Origin: Buddleja alternifolia
Lineage: Eukaryota; Streptophyta; Magnoliopsida; Lamiales; Scrophulariaceae
Assembly (NCBI GenBank): GCA_019426215.1
Contig: CM033391.1
Span: 4,700,708-4,764,707, forward strand
DNA length: 64,000 nucleotides
Reading direction: 5' to 3'
Numbering within the stretch: position 1 is the first letter of the stretch; the number at the start of each line of letters is the position of its first letter. Position numbers and translations under genes: made by a program. The notes under the pieces were generated by a model that was not told where the DNA came from, ran no database searches, and was given only the letters and a program-made list of their open reading frames with translations. Below, one piece after another: positions 15,701-25,444 of the stretch.

Positions 15701-17739
15701 CCACCTGATGAGGTATTTCATGAAAAACTTCAGTTTTTCATAATGTTATCATCATGTGAAATTAGGGGGTGTAAACGAGTCCAGTCAAGTCAAGTCGAGC
15801 TGAACGAGTTGTTGTTCAAGCTTATGAATTGCAATCGAGCTTCAAAATTTGTGTTTGAGCTTGTTTGATTGTTAATTGAGCCGAAAGCTCGAGCACAAGT
15901 CGAGCTCAAGTAGCTTGACTTCTTTGTTCATGTTTTTATAAATTTTTACCAATCGAGCCGAGCTCGAACCGAGCTTCAAAACTTATTAAACACATAAGGT
16001 TGTTCAAGCTTGGTTTGATACGTTGACAAACCGAACTCAAACGAGATTTTAGAGATCAAGCTCGAGTCGAATATCGAGTAGTTTGGTTCGTCTTTCAGCC
16101 CTATGTGAAATAGTCAAGTGAAAGTAGTATTGTCATTTAAGAGCGTGCTCAATTCACTAAGCATTCATCTTTTATTCCTTAAATCCCTGGGCATTAACAA
16201 TCATCTTCATGCCTAAAAAGTCACAATTCTTAGCACCCACTAAAGTAGAGGATATAAAATTATAAAGATAGAAAGAACATTCTACCATGCTAACACCTCT
16301 CATCATTTAAAATGAAAAAGGAAAACTGTGAAATATAAAAACATAACATGGAAGATGAACTTAGTAAGTAATCACATCAATGAACACAAGCCACATAATT
16401 AAACGCCACTGCTCAAACCTATAAAAATAGACGTATCAAACGACCTTTTTCTCATTCTTTTCGACAAGCATCCATTTGATTATTTGAGTAATTGGCATCC
16501 TTATAGGTGTTAATGTGCCTCTAATTATATGGGTAAGATACTGCTTCCCAGGTTGAAGTAGCCAAGATACCATGCATTAGAGGCCCATGCTTGATCCTTG
16601 ATGAGCCACGATTATCTGTTCATAAGTGTGCCTAACGTTTCAAATTCATACTGCAGGAGCAACAATGTCAAACAAATCCATGAATACCTACTAACTTTTC
16701 ATATGTTCTTCAGCCAATGAATTTGCATCATTGATTTATCACTATCTATTTCCTTTTTCTCCTGTTCTAAATACATTTTAGAACAGTATAAATTTCAAAA
16801 TGGAGCAATTGGGACATACCAATTCTACATCTCAGCCATGCAAAATACATAACATAGAAGCCAAAATGTTCACAATTCCGTAAATCTTGAACCATTTAAC
16901 TGTTCACATCAAAGTTTAGCAGTGATGATTTTGTCCAACTTGATTAGCATTTCCATTTATGTGCGTGATGCAAGAAGTAATCAGCCCCACTGTGGAGTCC
17001 ATTCCAGAAAATTAACACCATTTCATCAGACAAACTGCCTTTCCGCACGAACCGATATTTTACAACTAACTGCAAGTCTGCAACTCATTCACTGTCTAAA
17101 TGTATACTAGATTAGAACTTCGTCTGGTGAAAGTGACACTATACTATTCAAGTAAAGAAACATATGCATAAATGGAGAATGCCTTTAACTTCTTCTCCTG
17201 AATGTACACGACTGTTTCCGATGATCAAAGTATATAAAAGTGGCCACTCCTCTCAACAAATTCAATTAATCTAGCTCACTCAACCAATTAACTAAATGCA
17301 CAGAAGTTGTAATTCAGCCACCAGCAATCCCTTCCTAACTGCACATTTTGCATTCCAAAACCCCTAAAACACAAACTCCTGGACTCAACACCATAATTAC
17401 CGCATTTCTCCGTTCAGTTCAATCCAAATCCAAAAATTAAACTCCAACCTAATTTCAGAATCCCTCAATTCCAGCTCATATCAATTTGCAACATCCATAA
17501 CTCCATTTCAAAGCAAGAAATTCAATAAATTACCACTTAAAATATTTCTAGCAAATATACATACCCTAACAACACACACAAATCTATGCACGCATGTAAA
17601 AACTAGCCTTTTCATTCTTGAAGCGAGTGCGAATGTTGCCGAGCTCTTTATCGACGCGAAGGCGCTCCAGCTCTTTGTTCTGGCAGTTCCGAATGTCACT
17701 GATGAACACCGATAGTCCTCGCATCCCCGAAAGCGCCAT
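732..17739 (-). CDS. AP2A1: AP-2 complex subunit alpha (alpha-adaptin), 27 exons, 1015 aa, complete
   Basis: This is the large alpha subunit of the AP-2 clathrin adaptor, which at the plasma membrane binds PIP2, cargo and clathrin for endocytosis. Exons in transcript order: 17739-17608, 14063-13932, 13001-12876, 12692-12630, 12553-12456, 12372-12165, 10518-10447, 10280-10188, 8738-8637, 8434-8337, 7913-7832, 7735-7647, 6865-6760, 6650-6585, 6093-5987, 5902-5798, 5697-5577, 5427-5248, 4982-4740, 3358-3278, 3147-2983, 2868-2782, 2452-2327, 2243-2163, 2058-1987, 1030-951, 864-732. They sum to 1015 codons plus TGA, close to Arabidopsis alpha-adaptin (about 1012 aa). The N-terminus [20 protein letters not shown] is typical. 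A basic patch (EKKKYVWK, residues 50-57) lies where PIP2 binds. The adaptin trunk spans about 1-600, a hinge rich in P, G and E about 610-745 (with [14 protein letters not shown]), and the appendage about 750-1015, ending GAILAGLL. All introns are GT-AG except intron 1 (GC-AG). Exon boundaries are read by eye from splice consensus, frame and family similarity. Confidence 0.96.
9006..9031. repeat. Poly-G homopolymer, 26 bases, in an AP-2 alpha intron
   Basis: An uninterrupted run of 26 G on the plus strand (C on the coding strand) lies inside the intron between the exons at 10188-10280 and 8637-8738. It is far from both splice sites. It could form a G-quadruplex or i-motif, and its length is a likely sequencing or assembly uncertainty. 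Confidence 0.95.
11270..11935. mobile_element. Degenerate hAT-like non-autonomous element in AP-2 alpha intron 6
   Basis: This part of the intron is rich in GAGC/GCTC and CGAGCC-type words at both ends (GAGCCGGGCCTAC near 11281, CTCATAAGGCCCTATTG near 11900) with an AT-rich centre. That layout matches the subterminal-repeat hAT elements elsewhere in the window. No clean target duplication was found, so both class and limits are tentative. Confidence 0.35.
14974..15405. mobile_element. Tourist-like MITE in AP-2 alpha intron 1
   Basis: The left end GGCTGTGTTTGGCCATATTTT follows TTA. The right end carries the inverted match (AAAATATGGTCAAACACTA). The right terminal sequence is present twice (about 15260-15302 and 15376-15405) with a shared CTCACACGAATATC motif, so the element has an internal duplication. 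The ends resemble the PIF/Harbinger (Tourist) signature. No transposase is present. Confidence 0.6.
15763..16103. mobile_element. hAT-type non-autonomous element (341 bp) with perfect 8-bp TSD in AP-2 alpha intron 1
   Basis: The left end TAGGGGGTGTAAACGA pairs imperfectly with the right end (inverted: TAGGGCTGAAAGACGA). TGTGAAAT flanks it on both sides, at 15755-15762 and 16104-16111, a perfect 8-bp duplication as hAT transposases make. The interior is built of repeated CGAGCT, TCAAG and GAGCTT words resembling hAT subterminal repeats. There is no coding capacity. Confidence 0.85.
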
Positions 17740-17960
17740 CTCGCAACGCTCTCAGATCCAGCAACACTCTAGATCCGACGGCGGCAAACCACAGATCTCA
17801 ATCGAAATGAAATGTGAAATTACTGCTGTTGGGTGAGAATTTGTCCTGCATGTATAGGTGTATGTAGATGCAGAGAGAGAAAGAGGGAGTGTGTGCGATC
17901 TAGAGAGAGAAATTGGAAAAGGCCGTCGTACAGTGGAGGGAGACGACTTTTATTACAGTA
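17740..17960 (-). promoter_or_regulatory. 5' UTR and proximal promoter of AP-2 alpha
   Basis: This lies directly upstream, in the minus-strand sense, of the alpha-adaptin ATG at 17739. It contains a CT/GA-rich tract (about 17870-17915), common in plant 5' UTRs. Farther upstream, around 17960-17980, is a TAAATAAATA-rich stretch with no clean TATA box. Transcript start is not determinable from sequence. Confidence 0.45.
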
Positions 17961-18055
17961 TTTATTTATTTATTTTATTTTAATAATGCATTTGTTCAAC
18001 CATTTGTTCAACCTTTTCAAACTTTTGGTTCACTCCCTATTTAAGGTTTCGAACA

Positions 18056-18434
18056 CACTGTGTAAGTTTTTATTTTGGATTTTTTTTATTTTTTGAAAAT
18101 TTTGATGAAAAAGTTTATTGAGAGTTGTGTATTTTGATGAAAATATGTTTGATTTTGTGTTTAATTTTATTTTCAGAAAAGACAAAAGTTACTATAGCAT
18201 TCAAATCATAATATTTGAAAAATATAATATGACGTAAGTTTTAAATGATTATAATATTATGGTTTTATATATATATATATATTGTAGTTGATGTAATTAA
18301 TAGGCACCCTAAAGTAGACACAAATAGGAAGACAGTATGACAAATTTTTTGACTAAAAAAATCCTTTTTGATCAAAAAAATATAAAACAAACAAATTTTG
18401 GCCATAACATGTTTGAAAATAGAAACAAACACAG
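18056..18434. mobile_element. Tourist-like MITE, relative of the copy at 37882-38303
   Basis: Over most of its length this matches 37882-38303: shared blocks include AGTTGTGTATTTTGATGAAA, TTGTAGTTGATGTAATTA and CCCTAAAGTAGA. Its termini are more decayed (ACTGTGTAAGTTTTTATTTT left, GAAACAAACACAG right). It lies just upstream of the AP-2 alpha promoter. No transposase is present. Confidence 0.65.
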
Positions 18435-18719
18435 TCATCACTTCTCAAATTCCAAATACAACTTTTTTAAAAAAAAATGCATAAATTTCAAATACCACTC
18501 AGGACTCGCTCTCTATTAACCTGAAAAGACAAAAATACCCCTTTTTTTATTTATTTTAAAAATATTTTCTTAGTCTTATACAATTTCTCTCTCCTTTCAC
18601 ACAAAATTTGATTATATAGGCTATTTTGGTGATTGAAGGTTTTCAAATGTGACGCCATCTTGTTCTTTATGAGGGAACAAATCGGGATCTATATTGTCTA
18701 TATTTTAAGTGATATATAT

Positions 18720-19250
18720 TTTAAATATATTGATGTGCACCAATTGTGCTAGGGGCATAATTGTCATTAGCCCACCTATGGATTAGGACCGGGTTATCAC
18801 CCCGGCATAATTGGTATAAATCATATGTACGAGCCCACTGGGCCCAAAGTCTATAATGAAATGGGTCTATTCTGTCGAAAAGGCTAACAATAATAATTGG
18901 ACTAATAAATAAGAAATACATATTTATTACTTTAATATATATTCCGACGAGTTTAAAATAAGGATTTAGCCTATGGCCCATGACCAATCATATAAATACC
19001 TCAAGAGGGTAACCAAAAAGGATCATCTGTTCTTCCCACCAAAAAGAGTGCTAAAGAGAAAGCAGATGACTATGATAGAAAATAATCCCGACACCGAATT
19101 ACAAAAAGACTTGATCCTACTAAAATAGGTACGTAGGCAGCTCGCCTATAGCGAGTGTAGTCTATACATTAACCAACCTCCAACCTAGTTTTTCGTGCGT
19201 TGGATCGGTTCCCCTACCCCACGTGGTCAACACGTGACATTCAACGTCTG
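18720..19250. mobile_element. LTR-retrotransposon LTR-like fragment
   Basis: A TATA-like CATATAAATACC at about 18989 is followed about 150 bp later by a CGTAGGCAGCTCGCC block. This layout resembles the promoter and R/U5 part of gypsy-type LTRs. No paired LTR, target duplication or PBS was found here. Intergenic unique DNA is the alternative. Confidence 0.35.
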
Positions 19251-19354
19251 ACGATTTTTACCATGATATACATATATGTGTGTGTGTGTATGGTATGCAT
19301 AAGCCATGTATGTTGTATGTTTAGTGCATAACTGAAGTATTTTCAATTAAAATA

Positions 19355-20400
19355 TGATACTTTTGCACGACTTCACGAAAAACGTCTATAACGCACTGTA
19401 GGATACTCAGAATTATAAATCGTTTTTTTTTCTTTTGAAAATAAACACACAGAGCTTTCGAAAATTGTATGACACATTATCAATAAATGTCTCGTATGAA
19501 ATAGTTTATTCTTCAAACTTAAGCTAAGCTTTGTGGACATTTTTGCACAACTTTACGATAAATTCCATAACGCATTGTACTATACTCGAAATTACAAATC
19601 TTTTTTTTTTGTTCATTAAAAGTAGACATATAGGGTTTTCCAAAAATGTATAATATATTATCTAGAAACGTCTAGTATGAAAAAAAATTCAAACGTAAGC
19701 TAAAATTTGTCAATAATTTTGCACGACTTCACGAGAAAGTTCCTAACGCACTGTTGATGCTCGGAATCATAAATCCTTTTTTTTTCAAAGTAGACACGTA
19801 GAGCTTTCTAAAAATATTAGACACATTATTAAGAAACGTCTAGTATGAAACAATTTTTTCATCAACCGTAAGCTAAAATTTGTCAACAGTTTTGCGTGAC
19901 TTCATGATAAAATCTATAACGCATGTGCGATACTCAGAATCATAAACCGTTTTTTTTTCCTTTCAAAGTAGACATATAAGAATTTCTGAAAATATATGAT
20001 ATATTATCAAGAAACATTTAGTACGAAATAGATTTTTCTTCATACGGAAGCTAAATTTTGCCAATAATTTTGCGCGACTTCATGAAAACGACCATAATGC
20101 ACTGTATGATGCTCGAAATCATAAATTATTTTTTTTATTTCAAATTAGACACAATAGAGCTTTGTAAAAGTGTATGACATGTTATCAAAAAATGTCTAAT
20201 ATGAAACTGTTATTTTTTCAAACTTAAGCAAAAATTTGTCAATAATGTTGTGCGACTTCACGAGAAAGAGCAAATCATAAATAGTTGTTTTCTTTCAAAT
20301 TATACACATAGGAATTTTTAAAAATGTATAAATAATTATCCAGAATCATCTAGTATAAAATAGTTTGGTTTTCAAATTTCAGCTAAAATCTGACAATAAT
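19355..20400. repeat. Tandem array of about six ~177-bp monomers
   Basis: The phrase TTTTGC(A/G)(C/T)GACTTCA recurs at 19361, 19541, 19717, 19890, 20068 and, diverged, near 20247, giving periods of 180, 176, 173, 178 and about 179 bp. Each monomer also has a poly-T block followed by CAAA..AGACA, then GAGCTTT, ATGACACATTATCAA and GTCTAGTATGAAA. Monomers are clearly diverged from one another. The period is close to the nucleosome-sized satellites of plant centromeres and heterochromatin. Confidence 0.85.
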
Positions 20401-21240
20401 TTTGTTATCACAATACTTCATATTAGTTGTGACGATACGTCATATTCTATGTTACAATACATCATATTATCCAGGTGGTTAAGGTAATAATACATCATAT
20501 TAATATAACATGTCGTGATAATTATATAGATATATTGTATTAGCTGTTAATGTTATTTCATCAGTTTAGTTGTAATGATGCGTCATATTAGTGGTAATGT
20601 TAGGTCATATTAATTGTAAAGATACGTCGTATTAGTTGTTAAGGTAAGTTAAGATGCATCGTATTAGTTGTTAAGAGATGTTGTATTAGTTGTAATTATA
20701 CTTCGTATTAGTTGCATAGATATGTCGTATTATATGTAACAATACATCCGTTTAGTTGTAATGATATGTCATATTAATTATGATGTTGTGTCACAGTAAT
20801 TGTAAAGATATGTTGTATTAGTTATTAAGAAATGTCGTAATAATTGTATAGATATGTCGTATTAGTTCTTAAAGTACATTAAGATGCGTCATATTAGTTG
20901 TTAAGATACGTCGTATTAGTTGTAATGATACCTCATATTAGTTGCAAAGATATGTCATATTATTCGTTAAGATACATTGTTTTAGTTGTAATGATACGTT
21001 GTAATAGTTGCAAAGATTCGTCGTATTAGTTGTTAAGAAACGTAGTAATAATTGTACAGATATCTTGTATTAGTTGTTAAGGTATGTCATATTAGTTGTT
21101 AAGATATGTCGTATTCTGTGTAATAATACATCATATTATATGTAACAATATATTTGTTTAGTTGTAATGATGCATCATATTAGTTGGAAAGGTACTTCGT
21201 ATTAGTTGTTAAGATACATCGTACTCTCTGTAACAACACA
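20400..21240. repeat. Degenerate ~21-bp minisatellite
   Basis: This is a continuous series of variants of TAGTTGTAATGATACGTCAT and TTAGTTGTTAAGATACGTCG, dozens of units, directly adjoining the ~177-bp array. Units differ by substitutions and small indels. It is non-coding. Confidence 0.85.
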
Positions 21241-21537
21241 CGTACACCCTTATATCACACGTTCATTTTTCTTTTTTCTCCCTTCCTCCTTTTTTTCTTT
21301 GTACTCTCTCCATTATGTTTTATTTATTTGATTTTGGTTCAAACAATTAATTATCGAATTGACTTTTATTAAATGAATTTTCTTAAGTTTTTCTTTTTGA
21401 CACATGCATCGAGTGTGCTACATTGACTAGTAATAATTAATATGCTACCTAATTTGGGGTTCATAGTACCAATTTTTTTTCTTGATTTGGGTCAATTAAG
21501 AAATATAAGCGCAAATTACACTACCTCTGAACTAGAG

Positions 21538-22106
21538 CAAATTGCACTTCACCCCCTCTAAAATTCACCTTTTAGCACTAAACCCCCTAAAAACTTAAAA
21601 AAGAGACTACGCCTCCTAGAAAATCTAGAAGTGTACCATTTTGCCCCAAAAATAATATTGAAAGTGAATTTTTTTACTTGAATCTTAACCATGTGTAAGT
21701 CCTTCTTTATTTGTGTGGTCACGAAAGTTATTTCCTACATTTTTGCATCAAAACAATTTTTTTCCCCACACATTTTTCCCTTAAAAATTATTAAATATTG
21801 TCTCGGAATTCATGTTTTCCAAGAATACATAGAGTCAATTTTAGAATTTAGGTTTTTACCTGATCACTCTTTGGTATCAATTTATATTATAAAGCATACT
21901 TGATTTGTGAATGAGGTGATAAATGATAGTTATACGACTTAGAAGTTCATAATGATTGACATGCAAGTTAATATCCGACAAAATTATCATTTTGGGGCAA
22001 TGTGTTGCATATTTAAATTTTTTAGTGGGCATGGTCTCTTTTCTGAGTTATGAGAGGGTTTAGTGCTAAAATTGAATTTTAGAGGGGGTGAAATGCATTT
22101 TTTCCC
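21538..22106. mobile_element. MITE with ~75-80 bp terminal inverted repeats
   Basis: The left arm (21538 to about 21615: TTGCACTTCACCCCCTCT, then TTTTAGCACTAAACCCCC) recurs inverted at about 22022-22106 (GAGGGTTTAGTGCTAAAA, then AGAGGGGGTGAAATGC). Long inverted repeats without coding sequence suggest a MULE-like MITE. A target duplication was not resolved. Confidence 0.65.
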
Positions 22107-23394
22107 CTGAACTATTCACTTTGTCACATTTAGGTCCCTGAACTATCAAATGAAACAAAATGGTCTCTGAACTATCAAATGTAACAAAACGATCCCTTGA
22201 CTTGACAAACATTTGGCTTGTCGTGATAAGTTGCTGGCGTGATACTAAGTTTGACTATTGCAATGTAGCAATTAAAAAAGTTTGTCAATTTTGCCCTCAC
22301 TTGCTTTATATAAAATGAGTCTTTTGCGTGCTTATAATTTTGCTACTTTTAATCATTTTGGTACCATATTCTACTAATTTGTGCTGAAAATAATATACCA
22401 ATTTTCCACTAATTTGTTTTAGGAAAAATTATGACAAAGCCCTTTAAATAAACTTTTATATCAAAATAATCCATGAAAATAATTTTCAATTAATAAAAAT
22501 CCGCTTCACCAACTTTTCCTTCCAAAAAATCAAACATAATATTAGTAAATCTATGGACTTAATTACCTGTAGCCTTCTAGATTAAAAATTAATCAATTTT
22601 AACTCTATATAAAGATTTATTTATTTAAACATTTTAAATTGATAAATGATACTAATACTGATTTTAATTTTAAATGTTAATCTCTTAAAAAATTTAAAAA
22701 ATATATTTTTGAATTATTACCATACTAAAATTAAAATAAGTTAAATATTTAAATTATTTGATATAAAAAAAAATTGTATTGATACGATCATAAATCACAC
22801 TTTTTTTCCAATCACTACTACAAAAAGAGTCTATTACAACGCCCCAATTACAGCGGTTTTTCAAAAAACCGCTGAACGGTGGGGGCTATTACAGCGGTTT
22901 GTAAAAGAACCGCTGTAATAGGTAATACGCGGCACCTATTACAGCGGTTCTTTCATGAACCGCTGTAATAGGTGCCAGGTCTATTACAGCGGTTCACTAC
23001 TGAACCGCTGTAAAAGGCAGCTAAAAAAAAAATAAAAAAAAATAAAACCTATTACAGGGGTTTTAAAAAAAACCGCTGTAATAGTGTATACCTATTACAG
23101 GGGTTTTTTAAAAAACCGCTGTAATAGGCCATGTACGAAAAAATTCGAAATATTTTTATCTTCCCGCTTCTCTCTCCCACTCTCAAAATTTAAAACCCAT
23201 TTCAACTTCTCTCTCTCTCTATTCTCGGTCTCTCTCTCTCTCGATCCCCCCCCCCCTCCCCAAAAAAGCTCGACATCAGCACCACTTACCGGCGCCACCG
23301 CCACCACCACTTACCGCCGCCGCCGCCACCACCACCACGACGATAGTAAGCTTCTTCTCTTTCTCTCTTCTTCCCTCTATATATATATATCTAT

Positions 23395-23725
23395 ATTTGT
23401 ATATGTGTATATGTGTGGGTGTATGTATATTTGTGTATGTGTGTGTGTATTTATTTTGTGTATATGTGTATATTTGTGTATGTGCGGGTGTATGTATATT
23501 TGTGTATATGTGGATGGGTTTGTGTATATTGCGTATATGTTGATGGGTGTATGTATATTTGTGTATATGTGGATGGGTGTATGTATATTTGGGTATATGT
23601 TCATGGGTGTATGTATATTTGTGTATGTGTGGATGGGTGTATGTATATTTGTGTATGTGTGGATGGGTGTATGTATATTTGTGTATGTGTGGATGGGTGT
23701 ATGTATATTTGTGTATTTACGAAAA
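23395..23725. repeat. GT-rich 30-bp minisatellite inside the CACTA element
   Basis: TGTATGTATATTTGTGTATG plus TGTGGATGGG is repeated about nine times with small changes. It opens artificial long reading frames in several phases (GWVYVYLCM-type repeats on plus, IHTPIHTYTN on minus) that are not genes. Confidence 0.9.
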
Positions 23726-23760
23726 TATTTCTCGGTTGAAATTTTGCGGTATTGAAATGA

Positions 23761-24016
23761 TTCGAAATTCGTATAGTCATAGCGAAACGGTATTCTAAAC
23801 AAAACGCATGACTATGTCATGCGATCTCGGAATTTTAGCCATTTGAGATAGTTTAAGGCCTCAAATTTGCGTTTTATTACGAAAATAGGGTATTTTCGTA
23901 ATAAAACGCAAATTTGAGGCCTTAAATGATCTCAAATGGCTAAAATCACGAGAGCACAAGGCATTGCCTTGTGTTTTGTTCGGAACGCCGTTTCGTTATG
24001 ACCGTGCGAATTTCGT
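23761..24016. repeat. Large imperfect palindrome inside the CACTA element
   Basis: The inner arms 23831-23887 and 23891-23946 are almost perfect inverted copies around a 3-bp centre (GGG). Homology continues outward, more diverged, to about 23761 and 24016 (GCGAAACGGTATTC against the inverted GCCGTTTCGTTA). Total arm length is about 125 bp. A transcript would fold into a long hairpin. Confidence 0.88.
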
Positions 24017-24334
24017 ATCATTCCGACACGGTCAAAAATTTTTAAAATTTTTTTCCGGGGCCTATTACAGCGGTTTTGGAAAAAACCGTTGTAATAGTTA
24101 CACTATTACAGCGGTTTTTTCCAAAACCGCTGTAATAGGCCACGGAAAAATAATTTTTTTTTTTTAATAGCGGTTATTTGTATAACTGCTGTAATAGGAT
24201 ATACCTATTACAGCGGTTTTTAACCGCTGTAATTGGCCTGAACCAATTACAGCGGTACCTATTACAGCGGTTAAAACCGCTGTAATAGGCAAAAAAAAAA
24301 ACCGCTGTAATAGATCATTTCTGTAGTAGTGAAT

Positions 24335-24926
24335 TGGGCTTGAAATGAAATGAGCCTTAACAACATACTGCTAATTGGACCAAAATGATAATCGAAAATT
24401 ACAAGAAAGTTCCAGAAGAAGGCTCAATATAGAAGTTCGTGATATAAGCAAGAAAGAAGCATGTTGATCAAGCTCATGGATAACATAAGAAGATAGCTGA
24501 GAGGAAGATAGATGGTAGCTGGAAGGAAGGCTCAAAGGATAACTTAACAAGAGGATAAAGATTGATCAAGTCAACCACTGCTCCCTAAAAAGGGGGATAT
24601 GATCTTCAAACCCCCACCCGCCCCCAATACCTTCCCCAATACTCAAAAATTGGCCAACAACCCCAAATATGAGGGGGAAATCGGCCATATGACCATATAT
24701 ATATAGCAAATAGTCCATTTTGTTGTATTTTAACATACATTTTATATAGAAAAATAATCCCATTATATTTTGCTCTCAAGAAAGGATAATAAAAACTCTC
24801 ACTCCATTTGCTTTGTATATTTGAATGTTTCGTAATAATATTCTTACTGAATAATTGTTAAATTGCATTTGATTTATACGTTTTCTTGTTGTCAAAATTG
24901 AACAACATCAAGTGGCGCCGTCTGTG
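24335..24926 (+). mobile_element. Gypsy-type LTR remnant followed by a primer-binding site
   Basis: TGGCGCCGTCTGTG at 24913-24926 is the primer-binding-site phrase seen just after the 5' LTR in Tat/Athila-type Ty3-gypsy elements. The preceding about 570 bp has a TATA-like CATATATATATAG (about 24692) and an AT-rich U5-like tail, as expected of an LTR. Its left part is interrupted or bounded by the CACTA element ending at 24331. No gag-pol frames follow, so the element is a remnant. Confidence 0.6.
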
Positions 24927-25444
24927 AGAAATCTTAGTTGAAGACGTGAGTTACGATGAATTTTTTTGAATAAAATACGGAATTTTCTAGGCTTTGTACT
25001 CCATTTCACTTTCTGATGTGAAAATCTTGGTTTGGTAATGTAAGGTATTATTTTCGACCAAATTAGGCGATTTGGCGCTGTTTTACAAATATGAACATAT
25101 CTTGAGTTAAATACGTCCATTTCCAGTCATTCTCATATTATTGTAAATCCAAGACAAATACCTACAATTATTATGAAGACGCCCATATCTAGTTCGGAAG
25201 TATAAAGGCTCGAAAACATTCATAAAAATACAGCAGAATTATGCCGCGGATTGGGCTACGTTACGGTGCAAAAACCATAAGTCGAGTTATGGGTCTTGGA
25301 TTCGGTTAAATCTAGTTGGATTGAAGAGATCATTAACATATCTACAACTTTTTAGAAGGAAGAAAAGTCTGATTCGGGTGGTATCTTTTGCTAAACAGCG
25401 TCCAAAAATATGGAAGATAATATGAGTTTAAGAAGTGAGATATT

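Larger units (their letters stand above)
22813..24331. mobile_element. CACTA (En/Spm) non-autonomous element, 1519 bp, TSD AAT
   Basis: It begins CACTACTACAAAAA and ends with the inverted match TTTCTGTAGTAGTG. AAT flanks both ends (22810-22812 and 24332-24334), the 3-bp duplication expected of CACTA transposases. Both ends carry many copies of ATTACAGCGGTT and its inverse AACCGCTGTAAT (about 22850-23125 and 24060-24315), typical CACTA subterminal repeats. No transposase is present. The middle holds a CT-rich leader-like segment, a GT-rich minisatellite and a large hairpin. Confidence 0.93.

Noticed and set aside
21184..21903. Short plus-strand frames (60-70 aa) downstream of the minisatellite
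   Set aside because: They are AT-rich, low-complexity, and show no family features or splice context.
23084..23755. 223-aa plus-strand open frame and a 141-aa antisense frame at 23377-23802
   Set aside because: Both arise from the GT-rich minisatellite inside the CACTA element, which is open in several frames. The peptide is a trivial repeat without domain similarity.
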